From Candidatus Gastranaerophilales bacterium (GTDB lineage Bacteria > Cyanobacteriota > Vampirovibrionia > Gastranaerophilales > Gastranaerophilaceae): DNA of 64,000 nucleotides. The DNA lies in contig CALUTP010000016.1 of the NCBI GenBank assembly GCA_944323725.1, positions 1 to 64,000 of the forward strand, written 5' to 3'. The notes under the pieces are model-generated. The model was given only the letters and a program-made list of their open reading frames with translations. It searched no databases and was not told the DNA's origin. This document shows, piece after piece, positions 18,570-28,139 of the stretch (positions are counted from its first letter, which is position 1; the number at the start of each line of letters is the position of its first letter). The translations under genes and the position numbers were made by a program.

Positions 18570-18863
18570 ATGTCAAAACCTATTACGAAAGCTATTTTTA
18601 AAATTGCAGAAAAAAGCGGTTCTTCAAGGATTGTTTTGTTTACAAATTACTTGAAAATTGATGGTGAAATTTATACTAAAGATTCAAAATGCGAGGAGTG
18701 TCATGAAGATGTGCTCCCTCTTCAAAATGCACTTGTTTGCAGATTAAAAGATTATTGTGAATGTGAAGGTGATGATTGTGATTGCCATGATTATGTATGC
18801 TTTAGGTATGATTGGTTAAATGTAAATATTGATGAGGTCGTTGCATTTAGTATTTTGCAATAA
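18570..18863 (+). CDS. small Cys-rich protein of unknown function
   Basis: 97 aa with a CEEC pair (about residues 36-39) and a dense CECEGDDCDCHDYVC cluster (about 63-77), which may bind metal. No known domain is recognised. A good ribosome binding site (AAAGGAG) and a strong terminator at 18866-18899 support it as a real gene. It follows the prepilin gene on the same strand at 74 bases. Confidence 0.65.
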   Translation: MSKPITKAIFKIAEKSGSSRIVLFTNYLKIDGEIYTKDSKCEECHEDVLPLQNALVCRLKDYCECEGDDCDCHDYVCFRYDWLNVNIDEVVAFSILQ

Positions 18864-18865
18864 TA

Positions 18866-18899
18866 AAAAACACCCTTTATTAAAAAAGGGTGTTTTTTA
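18866..18899. terminator. bidirectional terminator
   Basis: The stem AACACCCTTT with AAAGGGTGTT has a T-run on the right and an A-run on the left. It ends the Cys-rich gene on plus and the wHTH gene on minus. Confidence 0.85.
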
Positions 18900-18919
18900 T
18901 TTTTTTTCTTTTCTAAAAA

Positions 18920-19126
18920 CTATTTAAGTCTTACGTTAACAGAAGCACCTTTTTTAGAAATTTCTACTTTGTCTTCTCTTGCTAACCAGCCAAGACCTAA
19001 GTCTGCAAAGTTTCCTTTAAGGTCTAATTCTTTTTTAATTTTAGAGAATGTAGTTTCTCCGTTGTTGTTCAAATAATTGTAAATTTGACCTGCTGACATT
19101 CCGATTTGTTCTTGTAATTCTTGCAT
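18920..19126 (-). CDS. winged helix-turn-helix protein (DUF2582-like)
   Basis: 68 aa. NYLNNNGETTFSKIKKELDL followed by LGLGWLAREDKVEIS matches the short DUF2582-type winged helix known in many anaerobes; function unknown. GGAGG lies seven bases upstream of the ATG. Monocistronic. Confidence 0.75.
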   Translation of the reverse strand: MQELQEQIGMSAGQIYNYLNNNGETTFSKIKKELDLKGNFADLGLGWLAREDKVEISKKGASVNVRLK

Positions 19127-19289
19127 TTGATACCTCCTACTTTCTTACAATGCACCATAAATTTTATTTATTCTATGTTTAAATAATAGACTAAATTTTT
19201 AAAAAAGGCAATAGTATATTAGGATTAGATTATTTGTACTAAGTACACTTATTTTTGTGATAAAATAATCTAAAAAGAGGATTGTCAAA

Positions 19290-22200
19290 GTGATTATTGA
19301 TGGCACTATATCGTCTGGTAAAACGGAGTTTTTGATAGGGAAGTATGCGGAATTGCTTAATTCCGGCATTGACGCTTCTGAAATTCTTGTAATTGTTCAA
19401 AATTCTAATTTAAAAAATAAATTTGTTGAAAAAACTCTGGAAAAACTTAATATTGAATGTTTTGAAAAGTTACAAGTGCATTCATTTTTTTCACTTGTGT
19501 ACAATACAATTTGTGATAATTGGGCTTTTATTGAAAATGGAAATCCCTATGATAAGCCATCGGTATTGCCAAATCTTGCAGGCTTAGAAGTTTCCCAATT
19601 TATTCTCAATGATATTTTGAAAGAAGTACCTTTTAAGGGTTATAACTCAAAAAAATCTTTGCTTCATCAACTTTTTAGAAGATATTCTTTGATTGTTCAA
19701 AATAATCTAACTGATGATGATGTGGATTGGAGATCCAGAGTATTAGGTGAAAGTTTTGCTGGCGATGCAAAAATTGCTTTAAAAAGACTGCTTGCAAAAA
19801 CTCTTTATTTAAGAGATTTTGATTATTTAAGACAAGGACTTGTGTTTAATTATATTTATAAAAATACAAAATATTTTGAAGATATAAAATATTTAATTTT
19901 AGATGATGGAGATGAAATTACTCCTCTTTGTTATGATTTTATAAAGTATCTAGTCCCACAATTAAAAGATGCTTATGTAGCATTTGATTCAAAAGGAGGA
20001 AGCCGTATAGGATATTTGAGTGCTGACAAAACTGCCGTTTGGGAGTTTGAAAAACTTTTAAATCAGCCGGTTACAGTTTTGGATACTCAAACAAGGTTAA
20101 AATTTGATGCAGAAACTATTTTTAATAATGTTATAAAGTGTGAATTTAACACTTTAAATAATTTTATGATTCAATCTCCATCGAAACGTTCAAAAATGAT
20201 AGAACTTGCTGTGATGAAAATTAATGAGCTTTTAAAGAATCATACTAAGCCTTGTGAAATTTCAATTGTTACTCCAATAATTGATGAAATGTTAAAATTC
20301 AGTTTGCAAGGAGCAATTAATAAACAGGCAAAATTGATGTTTTTATCTGGCAGTGAAAAGTTAATCCAAAATCCACTTGTCCTTTCTGTGGTTACAATTT
20401 TAAAACTTAATACAGCTTTAAAAGAAAATTTAACAGAGTTTGATTTACGTCCGATATTGACTAATTTTTTAGGGATTCCTATAAAATATTGCCGTGAAAT
20501 TTTAGCGGATTTTGATGCATATAAAATACTGCCTGAATTTGAATTCAAGAATGAGGAACATAATTTTAAATACCAAAAATTAAAAGAATTGGTTAAAAAA
20601 TTTTCTAATAAAAATATAAAGTTGTCAGAGCAGGTATTTGAAATTTATAATGAATTAGCTGAATTATTTGCTATTGATGTTGTAGAATTGAATAAGTTTA
20701 ATTTTTTTATTAAGCAATTACAGGATTTTGAAAATATCTTTGGTGAGGATGTTATAAAACGCAAGGAAGAAATTCTAACAAGGATTGAAAATTCTATCAT
20801 CTCAGAAAATCCATATTCTGTTTTGGAAATTATGGAAAATGATTTGATTGTTGGAACTCCTCAAAAAATTATAGATAATCAAGTAAGGACTAAGTATCAG
20901 ATTTGGCTTGATATATCAAGTGATGAGTGGATAAAAAGTGACACCGGGCCTTTATATAATGCTTGGGTTTTTCAGCGGGGCTGGTCGAAAGATGAATATA
21001 CTATAGAAGATAATATTGAGCTAAGCAAAGAAAAAACAGCAAGAATTCTCAGAAAATTAACTCTTTGTGCTGATGTTGGTATTTTTACTTTTTCAAGCCT
21101 TTTTGATGGTAATGGTGTTGAAAACTTTGGAGGTATTGAAAAATGTATTGTAGTAAACCAATTAGTTCAAAATGAATCTGAAGAAATATCAAAACCTCGA
21201 CCAATAATACCAAGGGATGACCAGAAACCGGTACTTGATTATGAAAAAGGGCAGATGGCTATTTCTGCAGTTCCTGGTGCAGGGAAAACTACAATTTTAC
21301 TTGCTCTTATTTTGAAACTTCTTGATAATGGTATAAATCCTGAAAATATTTTTGTAATGACTTATATGGAATCAGCTGCCAGAAATTTTAGAGAACGTAT
21401 AAAAGCTGTTAGAGAAAATTCTACTCAGTTGCCAAATATCAGTACAATTCACGGTCTTGCTTTAAGAATACTAAAAGAAAATGGAAATTTTGAAAGACTT
21501 GGGTTGTCTTCCGATTTTGAAATTTGTGATGATACCCAGCGCTCTAGAATTGTCAGAGAAATTTCTTCAAAAATGAAATTAAAAAAGAATGAATCTGAAG
21601 AATTTGATAGAGCGATTTCTGTTTTCAAAATTGGCGGCGGATATTTTAATTCAGAAATTAGTGATGTAAAATTAAAAAGATTTAAAGAATTTTTTGCAGG
21701 TTATCAACAAATTCTAAGTGAAGCAAATTTAATTGATTATGATGATATGCTTATTTCTTCTGTAAAACTTCTTGAAGAAAATGATGATATAAAAAATTAT
21801 TATCAGGATTTGTGCGTGTATATTATTGAAGATGAAGCGCAGGACTCATCTTCTATACAGCAAAGATTAATAAATATATTGAGTGCAAAACATAAAAATT
21901 TGATACGTTGTGGGGATATAAATCAGGCAATTACAACAACATTTACCAATGCTGATGTAAAAGGGTTTAGAAAATTTATATCAGAAAGTCAAAATGTCAG
22001 CATGAATTGCTCTCAACGCTGTACTAAAGATGTGTGGATGCTTGCAAATAATCTGCTACTATCTTCAGAAATGCGAGAAGAAACAAAAGATGCATTTTTC
22101 CATATTCTTATGAATCCTGTTGAGGGGAAAAATCCTGAAAGTGAAAATGCTGTGTCAGGTCATATTTTTGAAAAAACTTTAGAAGAAAGAAATTTTGTTT

Positions 22201-23159
22201 TACGAGAAATAAAAAATGCTTTCCGTAAAAATGAAAAAGCTACTTGTGGTATTCTTTTGCGAAATAATTTTCAAGTAGCTCAATGGACAACTTTTATTAA
22301 TGATAGCGGACTTAAGAGTATTACCAGAAGCGAATGTCTTGAGCAAAAAGCAATTTTTCGAGCTATATATGCAGTGTTGAATATGATTATTTATCCGTTT
22401 GACAACGAAATTATTGCTGATAATTATGAAATTTTAGCAGAATTAGGATTTTATAAGCAAAGATTAGGTACAGATATTAGAAAATTTGAAAAGCCTTTTG
22501 TTCAACTGGATTGTGATTTATTAAATAATACTTATTTAGAGCAGTTTTATTGGGACTTAAATTATTGGTTATATTTCCCTCATCTTACTATTGATGAGCT
22601 TGCAATAAAAATAGGTTTGCATTATTTTTCTGGAGAAATAGAAAAATCTAATATATATCTTATTTCTACTTTAATAAAACGAATTAGTATGAGCATAAAA
22701 GGTTTTAATAAAATTGTAGAAAGACTTGCTGAGCTTGCTAAGAAAAATAGTTTGAGTGGTTTTAAATTCTTCTCAGAAGAAGATGAAAGTGATAGAGGAT
22801 TTTTGGAAGGTAAAGTTCAAATTATGACATTGCATAAATCAAAAGGTGATGAATTTGATTATGTCTTTTTACCAGAAATGACAGAGAAAAATCTTACAAT
22901 AAATTTCGATAAGATAAAGTTAAAATCATCAGATTTCATTGAAAATGTTAAACGATTAAACCCTTTGTATAAGCCAAAATCAGAATTTGAGATGAAACAG
23001 GATATTGTTGCTGAAAACCTCAGACTGTTATATGTTGCGATTACAAGAGCAAAGAAAAAATTATACTTTACAGCTTCGCAAAAGATAAAAGCATTTGATA
23101 AAATAATAGAGCAGGAACCATCTATGATTTTTGATATGCTGGAGGTGAATTATGAATAG
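19290..23159 (+). CDS. giant SF1 helicase-related protein with two P-loop halves (AddA/RecB-like)
   Basis: 1289 aa. The C-terminal half is a UvrD/AddA-type helicase: Walker A SAVPGAGKT (659-667), Walker B DEAQD (848-852), MTLHKSKGDEFDYVFLPEM (about 1178-1196) and LLYVAITRAKKKLYF (about 1246-1260). The N-terminal half begins with a second P-loop, GTISSGKT (5-12), and continues for about 600 residues with an AddB/RecC-like feel (strand-helix repeats, no clear DExx box), so it may be a degenerate helicase. The partner Fe-S nuclease gene overlaps its end by 8 bases. Together they probably resect double-strand breaks for recombination. Fusing two helicase halves and separating the nuclease is unlike AddAB or RecBCD. 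Confidence 0.8.
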   Translation: MIIDGTISSGKTEFLIGKYAELLNSGIDASEILVIVQNSNLKNKFVEKTLEKLNIECFEKLQVHSFFSLVYNTICDNWAFIENGNPYDKPSVLPNLAGLEVSQFILNDILKEVPFKGYNSKKSLLHQLFRRYSLIVQNNLTDDDVDWRSRVLGESFAGDAKIALKRLLAKTLYLRDFDYLRQGLVFNYIYKNTKYFEDIKYLILDDGDEITPLCYDFIKYLVPQLKDAYVAFDSKGGSRIGYLSADKTAVWEFEKLLNQPVTVLDTQTRLKFDAETIFNNVIKCEFNTLNNFMIQSPSKRSKMIELAVMKINELLKNHTKPCEISIVTPIIDEMLKFSLQGAINKQAKLMFLSGSEKLIQNPLVLSVVTILKLNTALKENLTEFDLRPILTNFLGIPIKYCREILADFDAYKILPEFEFKNEEHNFKYQKLKELVKKFSNKNIKLSEQVFEIYNELAELFAIDVVELNKFNFFIKQLQDFENIFGEDVIKRKEEILTRIENSIISENPYSVLEIMENDLIVGTPQKIIDNQVRTKYQIWLDISSDEWIKSDTGPLYNAWVFQRGWSKDEYTIEDNIELSKEKTARILRKLTLCADVGIFTFSSLFDGNGVENFGGIEKCIVVNQLVQNESEEISKPRPIIPRDDQKPVLDYEKGQMAISAVPGAGKTTILLALILKLLDNGINPENIFVMTYMESAARNFRERIKAVRENSTQLPNISTIHGLALRILKENGNFERLGLSSDFEICDDTQRSRIVREISSKMKLKKNESEEFDRAISVFKIGGGYFNSEISDVKLKRFKEFFAGYQQILSEANLIDYDDMLISSVKLLEENDDIKNYYQDLCVYIIEDEAQDSSSIQQRLINILSAKHKNLIRCGDINQAITTTFTNADVKGFRKFISESQNVSMNCSQRCTKDVWMLANNLLLSSEMREETKDAFFHILMNPVEGKNPESENAVSGHIFEKTLEERNFVLREIKNAFRKNEKATCGILLRNNFQVAQWTTFINDSGLKSITRSECLEQKAIFRAIYAVLNMIIYPFDNEIIADNYEILAELGFYKQRLGTDIRKFEKPFVQLDCDLLNNTYLEQFYWDLNYWLYFPHLTIDELAIKIGLHYFSGEIEKSNIYLISTLIKRISMSIKGFNKIVERLAELAKKNSLSGFKFFSEEDESDRGFLEGKVQIMTLHKSKGDEFDYVFLPEMTEKNLTINFDKIKLKSSDFIENVKRLNPLYKPKSEFEMKQDIVAENLRLLYVAITRAKKKLYFTASQKIKAFDKIIEQEPSMIFDMLEVNYE

Positions 23160-23784
23160 TTATTCCCCTAATATGCTGAAGACTTTTTCAGATTGCCCAT
23201 ATAAATTTTACCTTAAGTATGTAAGAAAAATTTCGATTCCTCAGCAGGCTTCTTATTTTGAAAAAGGTAAAAAAATTCACGCCATTGCTAATTATTATCT
23301 TCGTGGTGATGATATTTCAAAAATTATTAAAGGCTTGGATGAAGATGAATTAATAATATGGAATAAGCTTTTTAATAATGAATTTTTTAAAATGTCGTAT
23401 GTTAAATCCGAGTATAACCTATCCTGTAGAGTTGGTGATTTTTGGGTTGGAGGAAGACTTGATGCTTTAATGCGGCACAATGATGATTATTATATTTTGG
23501 ACTATAAAACCGGTTCAATTCCTAAAAATCCAGAAATGGATTTTCAAACTATGGTTTATTTAATTTGTGCTGATAAAAAATTAAATAAATATAATTCTTT
23601 AAAATTTATATATATTGATTTGAAGAATAATAAAAATTTTATTATCGAGCTTACTCAAGAGTTGAAACAAAAATATGAGAGAATATTGGAAGATATTTGC
23701 AAATATATTACTTTTACTGAGGAGTATCCGCAAAACTCTGAAAAATGCAATTTTTGTGAATATTCAAAAGTATGTAAATGCTAA
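23152..23784 (+). CDS. RecB/Cas4-type PD-(D/E)xK nuclease with Fe-S cluster
   Basis: 210 aa. Active-site residues: H43 (GKKIHAI), D104 (GRLDAL), D117 and K119 (ILDYKTG), Q132 (FQTMVYL). Cysteines C15, C199, C202 and C208 match the 4Fe-4S arrangement (one near the N-terminus, three at the C-terminus) of AddB and Cas4 nucleases. The preceding helicase overlaps by 8 bases, so the two are translated together. It should cut single-stranded DNA ends made by that helicase. No CRISPR array or cas genes are nearby, so a Cas4 role is unlikely. Confidence 0.85.
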   Translation: MNSYSPNMLKTFSDCPYKFYLKYVRKISIPQQASYFEKGKKIHAIANYYLRGDDISKIIKGLDEDELIIWNKLFNNEFFKMSYVKSEYNLSCRVGDFWVGGRLDALMRHNDDYYILDYKTGSIPKNPEMDFQTMVYLICADKKLNKYNSLKFIYIDLKNNKNFIIELTQELKQKYERILEDICKYITFTEEYPQNSEKCNFCEYSKVCKC

Positions 23785-24161
23785 TTTTTAGGTTTGACAA
23801 AATTAGTATTCACTTTGGAAGTGCATACTTTTGGATTATTTATATATCTATTAAAGACCATCATTCTTCTTTTATATGCATTATATGAAAAACCATTTTC
23901 ATTAACTTTTTTATTATATTTAATAATAGCATCACTTAATTCTTTTGCTTGAGATGTTGAAAGATTGCAGGTATAATAATCAGCTTGCATAACACATTTC
24001 CCTTTGTCAATTCCAAGGATAGCGTTGCTATTTTCACTGTATTCAGTGCAGGATGTCAGATTATGTGCAAATTTATCTGAAAAATCTCCACAGTAAGCTG
24101 GAGTATAGATTCCATATATGATTATCATAATATATAATAAAATATTTTTTAGTGTTTTCAT
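23781..24161 (-). CDS. small exported protein of unknown function
   Basis: 126 aa. A signal peptide is visible (MKTLKNILLYIMIIIYGIYT, cleavage probably after PAYC or nearby), followed by about 100 residues with five further Cys (SCTEY, GKCVMQ, YYTCNL, PKVCTS). If CGD is a lipobox-like site it would be weak. AAAGGG precedes the ATG. It overlaps the nuclease gene end by four bases, convergent. No family is recognised. Confidence 0.6.
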   Translation of the reverse strand: MKTLKNILLYIMIIIYGIYTPAYCGDFSDKFAHNLTSCTEYSENSNAILGIDKGKCVMQADYYTCNLSTSQAKELSDAIIKYNKKVNENGFSYNAYKRRMMVFNRYINNPKVCTSKVNTNFVKPKN

Positions 24162-24189
24162 ATAAATCCCTTTTTATTTTAGTATATAA

Positions 24190-24223
24190 AAAGAACTCTT
24201 GTTTTTCAAGAGTTCTTTTTTTT
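24190..24223. terminator. terminator of the rplJ-rplL operon
   Basis: A 12-bp perfect stem, AAAGAACTCTTG (24190-24201) with CAAGAGTTCTTT (24207-24218), has T-runs on both strands. It lies just after the rplL stop and also upstream of the exported-protein gene, separating the two minus-strand units. Confidence 0.85.
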
Positions 24224-24244
24224 GTTTAAACTGAGCAAAGACTA

Positions 24245-24619
24245 CTATTTGATTTCAACAGTAGCACCAGCTGCTTCAAGCTGTTTTTTAATAGCTTCAG
24301 CATCTTCTTTTTTGATGCCTTCTTTAACAGCTTTAGGAGCTCCATCAACTAAATCTTTAGCTTCTTTTAAGCCAAGACCTGTGATAGCTCTAACTTCTTT
24401 TAATACAGCAATTTTGTTAGCACCAGCTGAAGCTAAGATTACGTTAACTTCAGTTGCTTCGTCAGCTGCTGCTTCGCCAGCTGCTGCTGGAGCTGCTGCT
24501 GCAACTGCTACTGGAGCTGCTGCTGATACGCCGAATTTTTCTTCCATAGCTTTTACTAATTCAGCTGCTTCTAATAAAGTTAATTTTTCGATTGATTCTA
24601 AAATTGATTCTACACTCAT
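24245..24619 (-). CDS. rplL: 50S ribosomal protein L7/L12
   Basis: 124 aa from ATG 24619, preceded by AAAGGAG. N-terminal dimer domain [20 protein letters not shown], an Ala-rich hinge, and a C-terminal domain with [20 protein letters not shown]. It forms the flexible stalk that recruits translation GTPases. The longer frame upstream (to 24694) is not expected to be translated. rpoB does not follow, unlike in many bacteria. Confidence 0.97.
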   Translation of the reverse strand: MSVESILESIEKLTLLEAAELVKAMEEKFGVSAAAPVAVAAAAPAAAGEAAADEATEVNVILASAGANKIAVLKEVRAITGLGLKEAKDLVDGAPKAVKEGIKKEDAEAIKKQLEAAGATVEIK

Positions 24620-24702
24620 TGTTTTTCTCCTTTTATAGTTTTTATTTTTTTCTACTAATAAATAAAACTGTTGATGTTTAATTTTACACAGCAATCAGTT
24701 TG

Positions 24703-25224
24703 TTATGCGGCTTTTTGATCTCTAACAGCAGCAATAGCACGTGTAAGTGATGCCATAACTGCATTGATAGAGCCAACAATACCAGAAGCTGGTGAGTTGA
24801 TTGATCCAAGCATTTTTGCATAAAGTTCTTCTTTTGAAGGAAGATTTGCAAGAGCTTTTGTTTCTTCAACTGATAATAATTTACCTTCTAATACTGCGCC
24901 TAAAATTTCACCTTTTTTTGAATCTTTGATGAATTTTGATACAACTTTTGCAGGGCTTACTTGATCTTCAAAACCAAATGCTATAGCAACAGGTCCTTTG
25001 CATAGATCAGCTAAAGCTTCAAATTCAGTGCCTTTAATAGCAATTTTTGCCAAAGTATTCTTTGTTACGGTATAATCTCCGCCTTCTTTTTGAAGATTTC
25101 TTCTAAGGTTAGTGATTTCTTCTACGGTATAACCTTTATACTCTGTTACAACTGCTACTTGAGCTTTTTCAAATTTTGCTTTCATTGCATCTATTTTTTC
25201 AGATTTAAATGCTTTTGTTGACAT
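24703..25224 (-). CDS. rplJ: 50S ribosomal protein L10
   Basis: 173 aa. Conserved N-terminus with VVTEYKGYTVEEITNLRRNL and a C-terminal helix that anchors L7/L12. It is first of a two-gene unit with rplL, downstream of a folded leader. It is detached by about 20 kb from rplK-rplA, its usual neighbours. Confidence 0.96.
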   Translation of the reverse strand: MSTKAFKSEKIDAMKAKFEKAQVAVVTEYKGYTVEEITNLRRNLQKEGGDYTVTKNTLAKIAIKGTEFEALADLCKGPVAIAFGFEDQVSPAKVVSKFIKDSKKGEILGAVLEGKLLSVEETKALANLPSKEELYAKMLGSINSPASGIVGSINAVMASLTRAIAAVRDQKAA

Positions 25225-25261
25225 TTTTGCTCCTTTGTTTGTAACTTATTTATCGACCTTG

Positions 25262-25440
25262 TTTTGCCCAAATACTAAAAATTTTGCTTATCCTGTATTT
25301 GGAACCGCAAAATTACACAAGCAAAATATATGGTACTATGTTGACTAGTGCAACCTCGATTAGCTGTTTTACCATTTAACCATTTTGAGATGAAAATCTC
25401 ATATTAGGACTAATTGTCTGCGGTTTACTTTTTAATCCTA
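25262..25440 (-). promoter_or_regulatory. probable L10 leader RNA (rplJL autoregulation)
   Basis: The 246 bases before rplJ on the minus strand hold several stems: GAGATTTTCATCTC near 25387-25400, and CCAAATAC with GTATTTGG near 25268-25303, plus a conserved-looking CCGCAGAC close to the 5' end. An L10 leader, bound by the L10-L12 complex, is known at this position in many bacteria. The assignment rests on position and hairpins, not on a covariance search. Confidence 0.55.
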
Positions 25441-25471
25441 ACAAAAGGATTTGAAAAAATCAAGCATTTTA

Positions 25472-26392
25472 TTAATTTTTCTTAACTAATGCCCAAACAT
25501 TCTCATCTTCTGTAATGTCGTATGTACCTTTTAGATATGCTTCAAAATGAGGCTTTTTAATCAGTTCATACCTATTGCAAAAATTACCATAGCATAATAT
25601 TTCATTTGGTATATTTAATTTTAAAAGAGTTTTTAAATCTGCATATACATCTTTTAATAATACTTTGTCTGTATATACATCTATTGCAATATTTGCTTTA
25701 AGGGTAAGTCTTTTATTTTTTAAATCAAACTTTAATTTTTCAATTGCTGTTGTAAGAGCATCTAGTATATTATCAATATTTTCGAATTTTTTAGATGTAA
25801 TTATAAGTGTATTATTATCTTTTGAAAAATTACAACCTTCAGTTGTTTTTATTAAATTATAAAACATAACAAGAGCTGTGTCTTCTTGTTTTTTGCTCAC
25901 TTCTGTAGTGTTGTTATTGAGAAAAGCATCTTTTAAAATGCTTTTTAACGAAATTTTTACAAGTAATATAATATTTTTATATTCAAGGATTGCTCTATGG
26001 GCTTCAGCCTTTAACTGTAAATTAAACTTTTTTTCTTCTTCTTCTTTTGCAATTTTTATTTGCCTATCAAGAGCTTCAATTGAATATGTCAAGAAAATTT
26101 TTACTTGGGAAAGAATATAAAGTCCTGTTAAAACAAGCATTATAAATATAAATAATGCACCATCAAGTCCTTGTTGTCCTTTTTTTAATTCTTTTCCAAA
26201 CTGAAATTCCATTATTTTTTTTATGGCATTTATGAATGGATCCATAAATCCCATAAAGTTACTTCCAATTAAATCTAAAAACCAATACAAAGATACTATA
26301 AAAATTAATACAATTGCAATTATTTGAGTAATTACTAACAAATGCTCAGTAAGTTTAAATAATTTTTTGCTTTGTTCTAAACCTTTGGCCAT
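25472..26392 (-). CDS. two-helix membrane protein with coiled coil, unknown
   Basis: 306 aa. Two membrane segments (about residues 18-44 and 78-97), a charged helix rich in Lys/Glu (about 103-130), and a cytoplasmic domain of about 170 residues with alternating strands (NTLIITSKKF, LKANIAIDVYTDKVLLKDVY). No enzyme motif is seen. It follows panC by nine bases and is the last gene of the pxpA-yvcK-panB-panC unit. Confidence 0.6.
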   Translation of the reverse strand: MAKGLEQSKKLFKLTEHLLVITQIIAIVLIFIVSLYWFLDLIGSNFMGFMDPFINAIKKIMEFQFGKELKKGQQGLDGALFIFIMLVLTGLYILSQVKIFLTYSIEALDRQIKIAKEEEEKKFNLQLKAEAHRAILEYKNIILLVKISLKSILKDAFLNNNTTEVSKKQEDTALVMFYNLIKTTEGCNFSKDNNTLIITSKKFENIDNILDALTTAIEKLKFDLKNKRLTLKANIAIDVYTDKVLLKDVYADLKTLLKLNIPNEILCYGNFCNRYELIKKPHFEAYLKGTYDITEDENVWALVKKN

Positions 26393-26401
26393 TATATCCT
26401 C

Positions 26402-27253
26402 TTATAATGCTATATTGTCTATTAGGCGTACATTCTCCACTTTTGCTGCAATAAATACTATAGTATTATTATCTGCAGAAAATTTTTCTTCAAGCGTATC
26501 TTTATCTCTGAATTCCAAATATTCAAGAGCATGACTATTGTTTAAAAAGGCGTAAGCAGTCTCTTTTAAAGCTTTTACATCTTTTATACCTTTATTATAG
26601 CATATTTTTATATTAAACAAAATTTTACTTAAAGCTAAAGCATCAAGTTTTCCTTTATCTGTTAGGTACTTGTTTCTAGAACTGAGTGCTAACCCGCTAG
26701 TTTCACGTATTATAGGGCAAGGAACTATTTCTACAGGGATATTTAAATCTTTAACCATTTTTTTAAGAATTATTAACTGTTGTCTATCTTTTTCTCCAAA
26801 AAACGCAAAATCAGGTTGTACGATATTAAATAATTTGTTTACGACAGTACAAACTCCGTCAAAGTGTCCTACACGAGATTTGCCACATAATTTATCCACA
26901 TAGAAAAATGGTGGTATTACGTATGTTAAAAAATCATTTGATAGAATATGTCCCTCTCCATACATTTCTTTTGGTGATGGAGCAAAAACTATATTAACTC
27001 CTGCATCTTCACATAATTTTTTATCTTCATCAAGTGTTCTTGGATATTTTTCTAAATCTTCTCCTGGACAAAACTGGATTGGATTTACAAAAACTGAAAC
27101 TATTGTTTTATCACATTTTTCAACACATTTTTTTATTAGGCTTAAATGACCTTGATGTAAAGCTCCCATTGTAGGTACCAGTCCAATTGTTAGACCTTGT
27201 TTTTTCCAATTTTTTACTTGCTCTCTTAATTCTTTAATTGTATTTATTAGCAT
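26402..27253 (-). CDS. panC: pantoate-beta-alanine ligase
   Basis: 283 aa. VPTMGALHQGHLSLI (the HxGH motif), VSVFVNPIQFCPGEDLEKYPR, FFGEKDRQQLIIL and SGLALSSRNKYL are all PanC signatures. It joins pantoate and beta-alanine with ATP to make pantothenate. Next to panB, 20 bases apart. panD is not in the window. Confidence 0.96.
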   Translation of the reverse strand: MLINTIKELREQVKNWKKQGLTIGLVPTMGALHQGHLSLIKKCVEKCDKTIVSVFVNPIQFCPGEDLEKYPRTLDEDKKLCEDAGVNIVFAPSPKEMYGEGHILSNDFLTYVIPPFFYVDKLCGKSRVGHFDGVCTVVNKLFNIVQPDFAFFGEKDRQQLIILKKMVKDLNIPVEIVPCPIIRETSGLALSSRNKYLTDKGKLDALALSKILFNIKICYNKGIKDVKALKETAYAFLNNSHALEYLEFRDKDTLEEKFSADNNTIVFIAAKVENVRLIDNIAL

Positions 27254-27273
27254 TTTTATACCTTCTTATTTTG

Positions 27274-28137
27274 TTAATATTGATTTATCTTTTCTCTTTG
27301 GTGTAATTTTAATTGGTCGAGTTCTTCTTCTTTTAGTTTAAATATTTCTTCTTCATTAGGGAATTTACCATTTTTTACATCTTCATTGTATTTTTTAGCA
27401 CAAGATAAAATCAAAGATTTCATATCCCCATATTTTCTTGTAAATTTTGGTTTAAAGTCAGAAAATTTCCCTAGTAAATCATCGCTTACAAGAACCTGTG
27501 CGTCACAATATCTTCCAGCTCCACAAGAAATTGTTGGGATTTTTAAATTTTCAGTTATGAATTGGGCGCTTTCTTCTGGGACCATTTCTAAAACTATTGC
27601 AAATACTCCGGCCTGTTCAAGCTTTTTTGCTTCCTCTAGAATTTTTAATGTAGAGTTAAAGGATTTCCCTTGAATGTTATAGCCGCCTATGGCATTTAAA
27701 AATTGTGGAGTAAAACCTAGATGACCAATTACAGGAATCCCTATTTGAGTAAGATGTGTAATTGTTTTAATAATATAGTCCGAAGCTCCTTCTAATTTAA
27801 CTGCATTGGCGCCAGCCTTTATCATTTTACCACAATTCTCTATGGCTTCAGCCTCTGTGGTGTGATAGCTCATAAAAGGCATATCTGTTACGATTAGTGA
27901 TCTTTTTGCACCTCTTGCTACAGCTTTTGTAAATATTTCCATTTCACAAACTCCAATTGCGTTGGTGTTTTCATATCCTAGCGCTACCATTGCAAGGCTA
28001 TCACCTATTAATATTATATCAATTCCAGCTTCATCTATATATTTTGCTGTTGAATAATCATATGCTGTTAAAACTGAAAATTTTTCATGACTATTTTTAT
28101 ATTTCTGGATAGTGTTTACTGTAATCTTTTTAATCAT
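27274..28137 (-). CDS. panB: 3-methyl-2-oxobutanoate hydroxymethyltransferase
   Basis: 287 aa. The TIM-barrel signatures SVLTAYDYSTAKYIDEAGID, ILIGDSLAMVALGYENT and VIGHLGFTPQ are typical of PanB, which makes ketopantoate from ketoisovalerate and methylene-THF. Immediately precedes panC and follows yvcK at two bases, so expressed as one unit. Confidence 0.96.
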   Translation of the reverse strand: MIKKITVNTIQKYKNSHEKFSVLTAYDYSTAKYIDEAGIDIILIGDSLAMVALGYENTNAIGVCEMEIFTKAVARGAKRSLIVTDMPFMSYHTTEAEAIENCGKMIKAGANAVKLEGASDYIIKTITHLTQIGIPVIGHLGFTPQFLNAIGGYNIQGKSFNSTLKILEEAKKLEQAGVFAIVLEMVPEESAQFITENLKIPTISCGAGRYCDAQVLVSDDLLGKFSDFKPKFTRKYGDMKSLILSCAKKYNEDVKNGKFPNEEEIFKLKEEELDQLKLHQREKINQY

Positions 28138-28139
28138 AT

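Noticed and set aside
23781-24245. rpoB expected after rplL
   Set aside because: No RNA polymerase motif; the next gene is a small exported protein.
24222-24638. Ala-rich open frame antisense to rplL
   Set aside because: It is the complement of the Ala-rich L7/L12 hinge and has no own signals.
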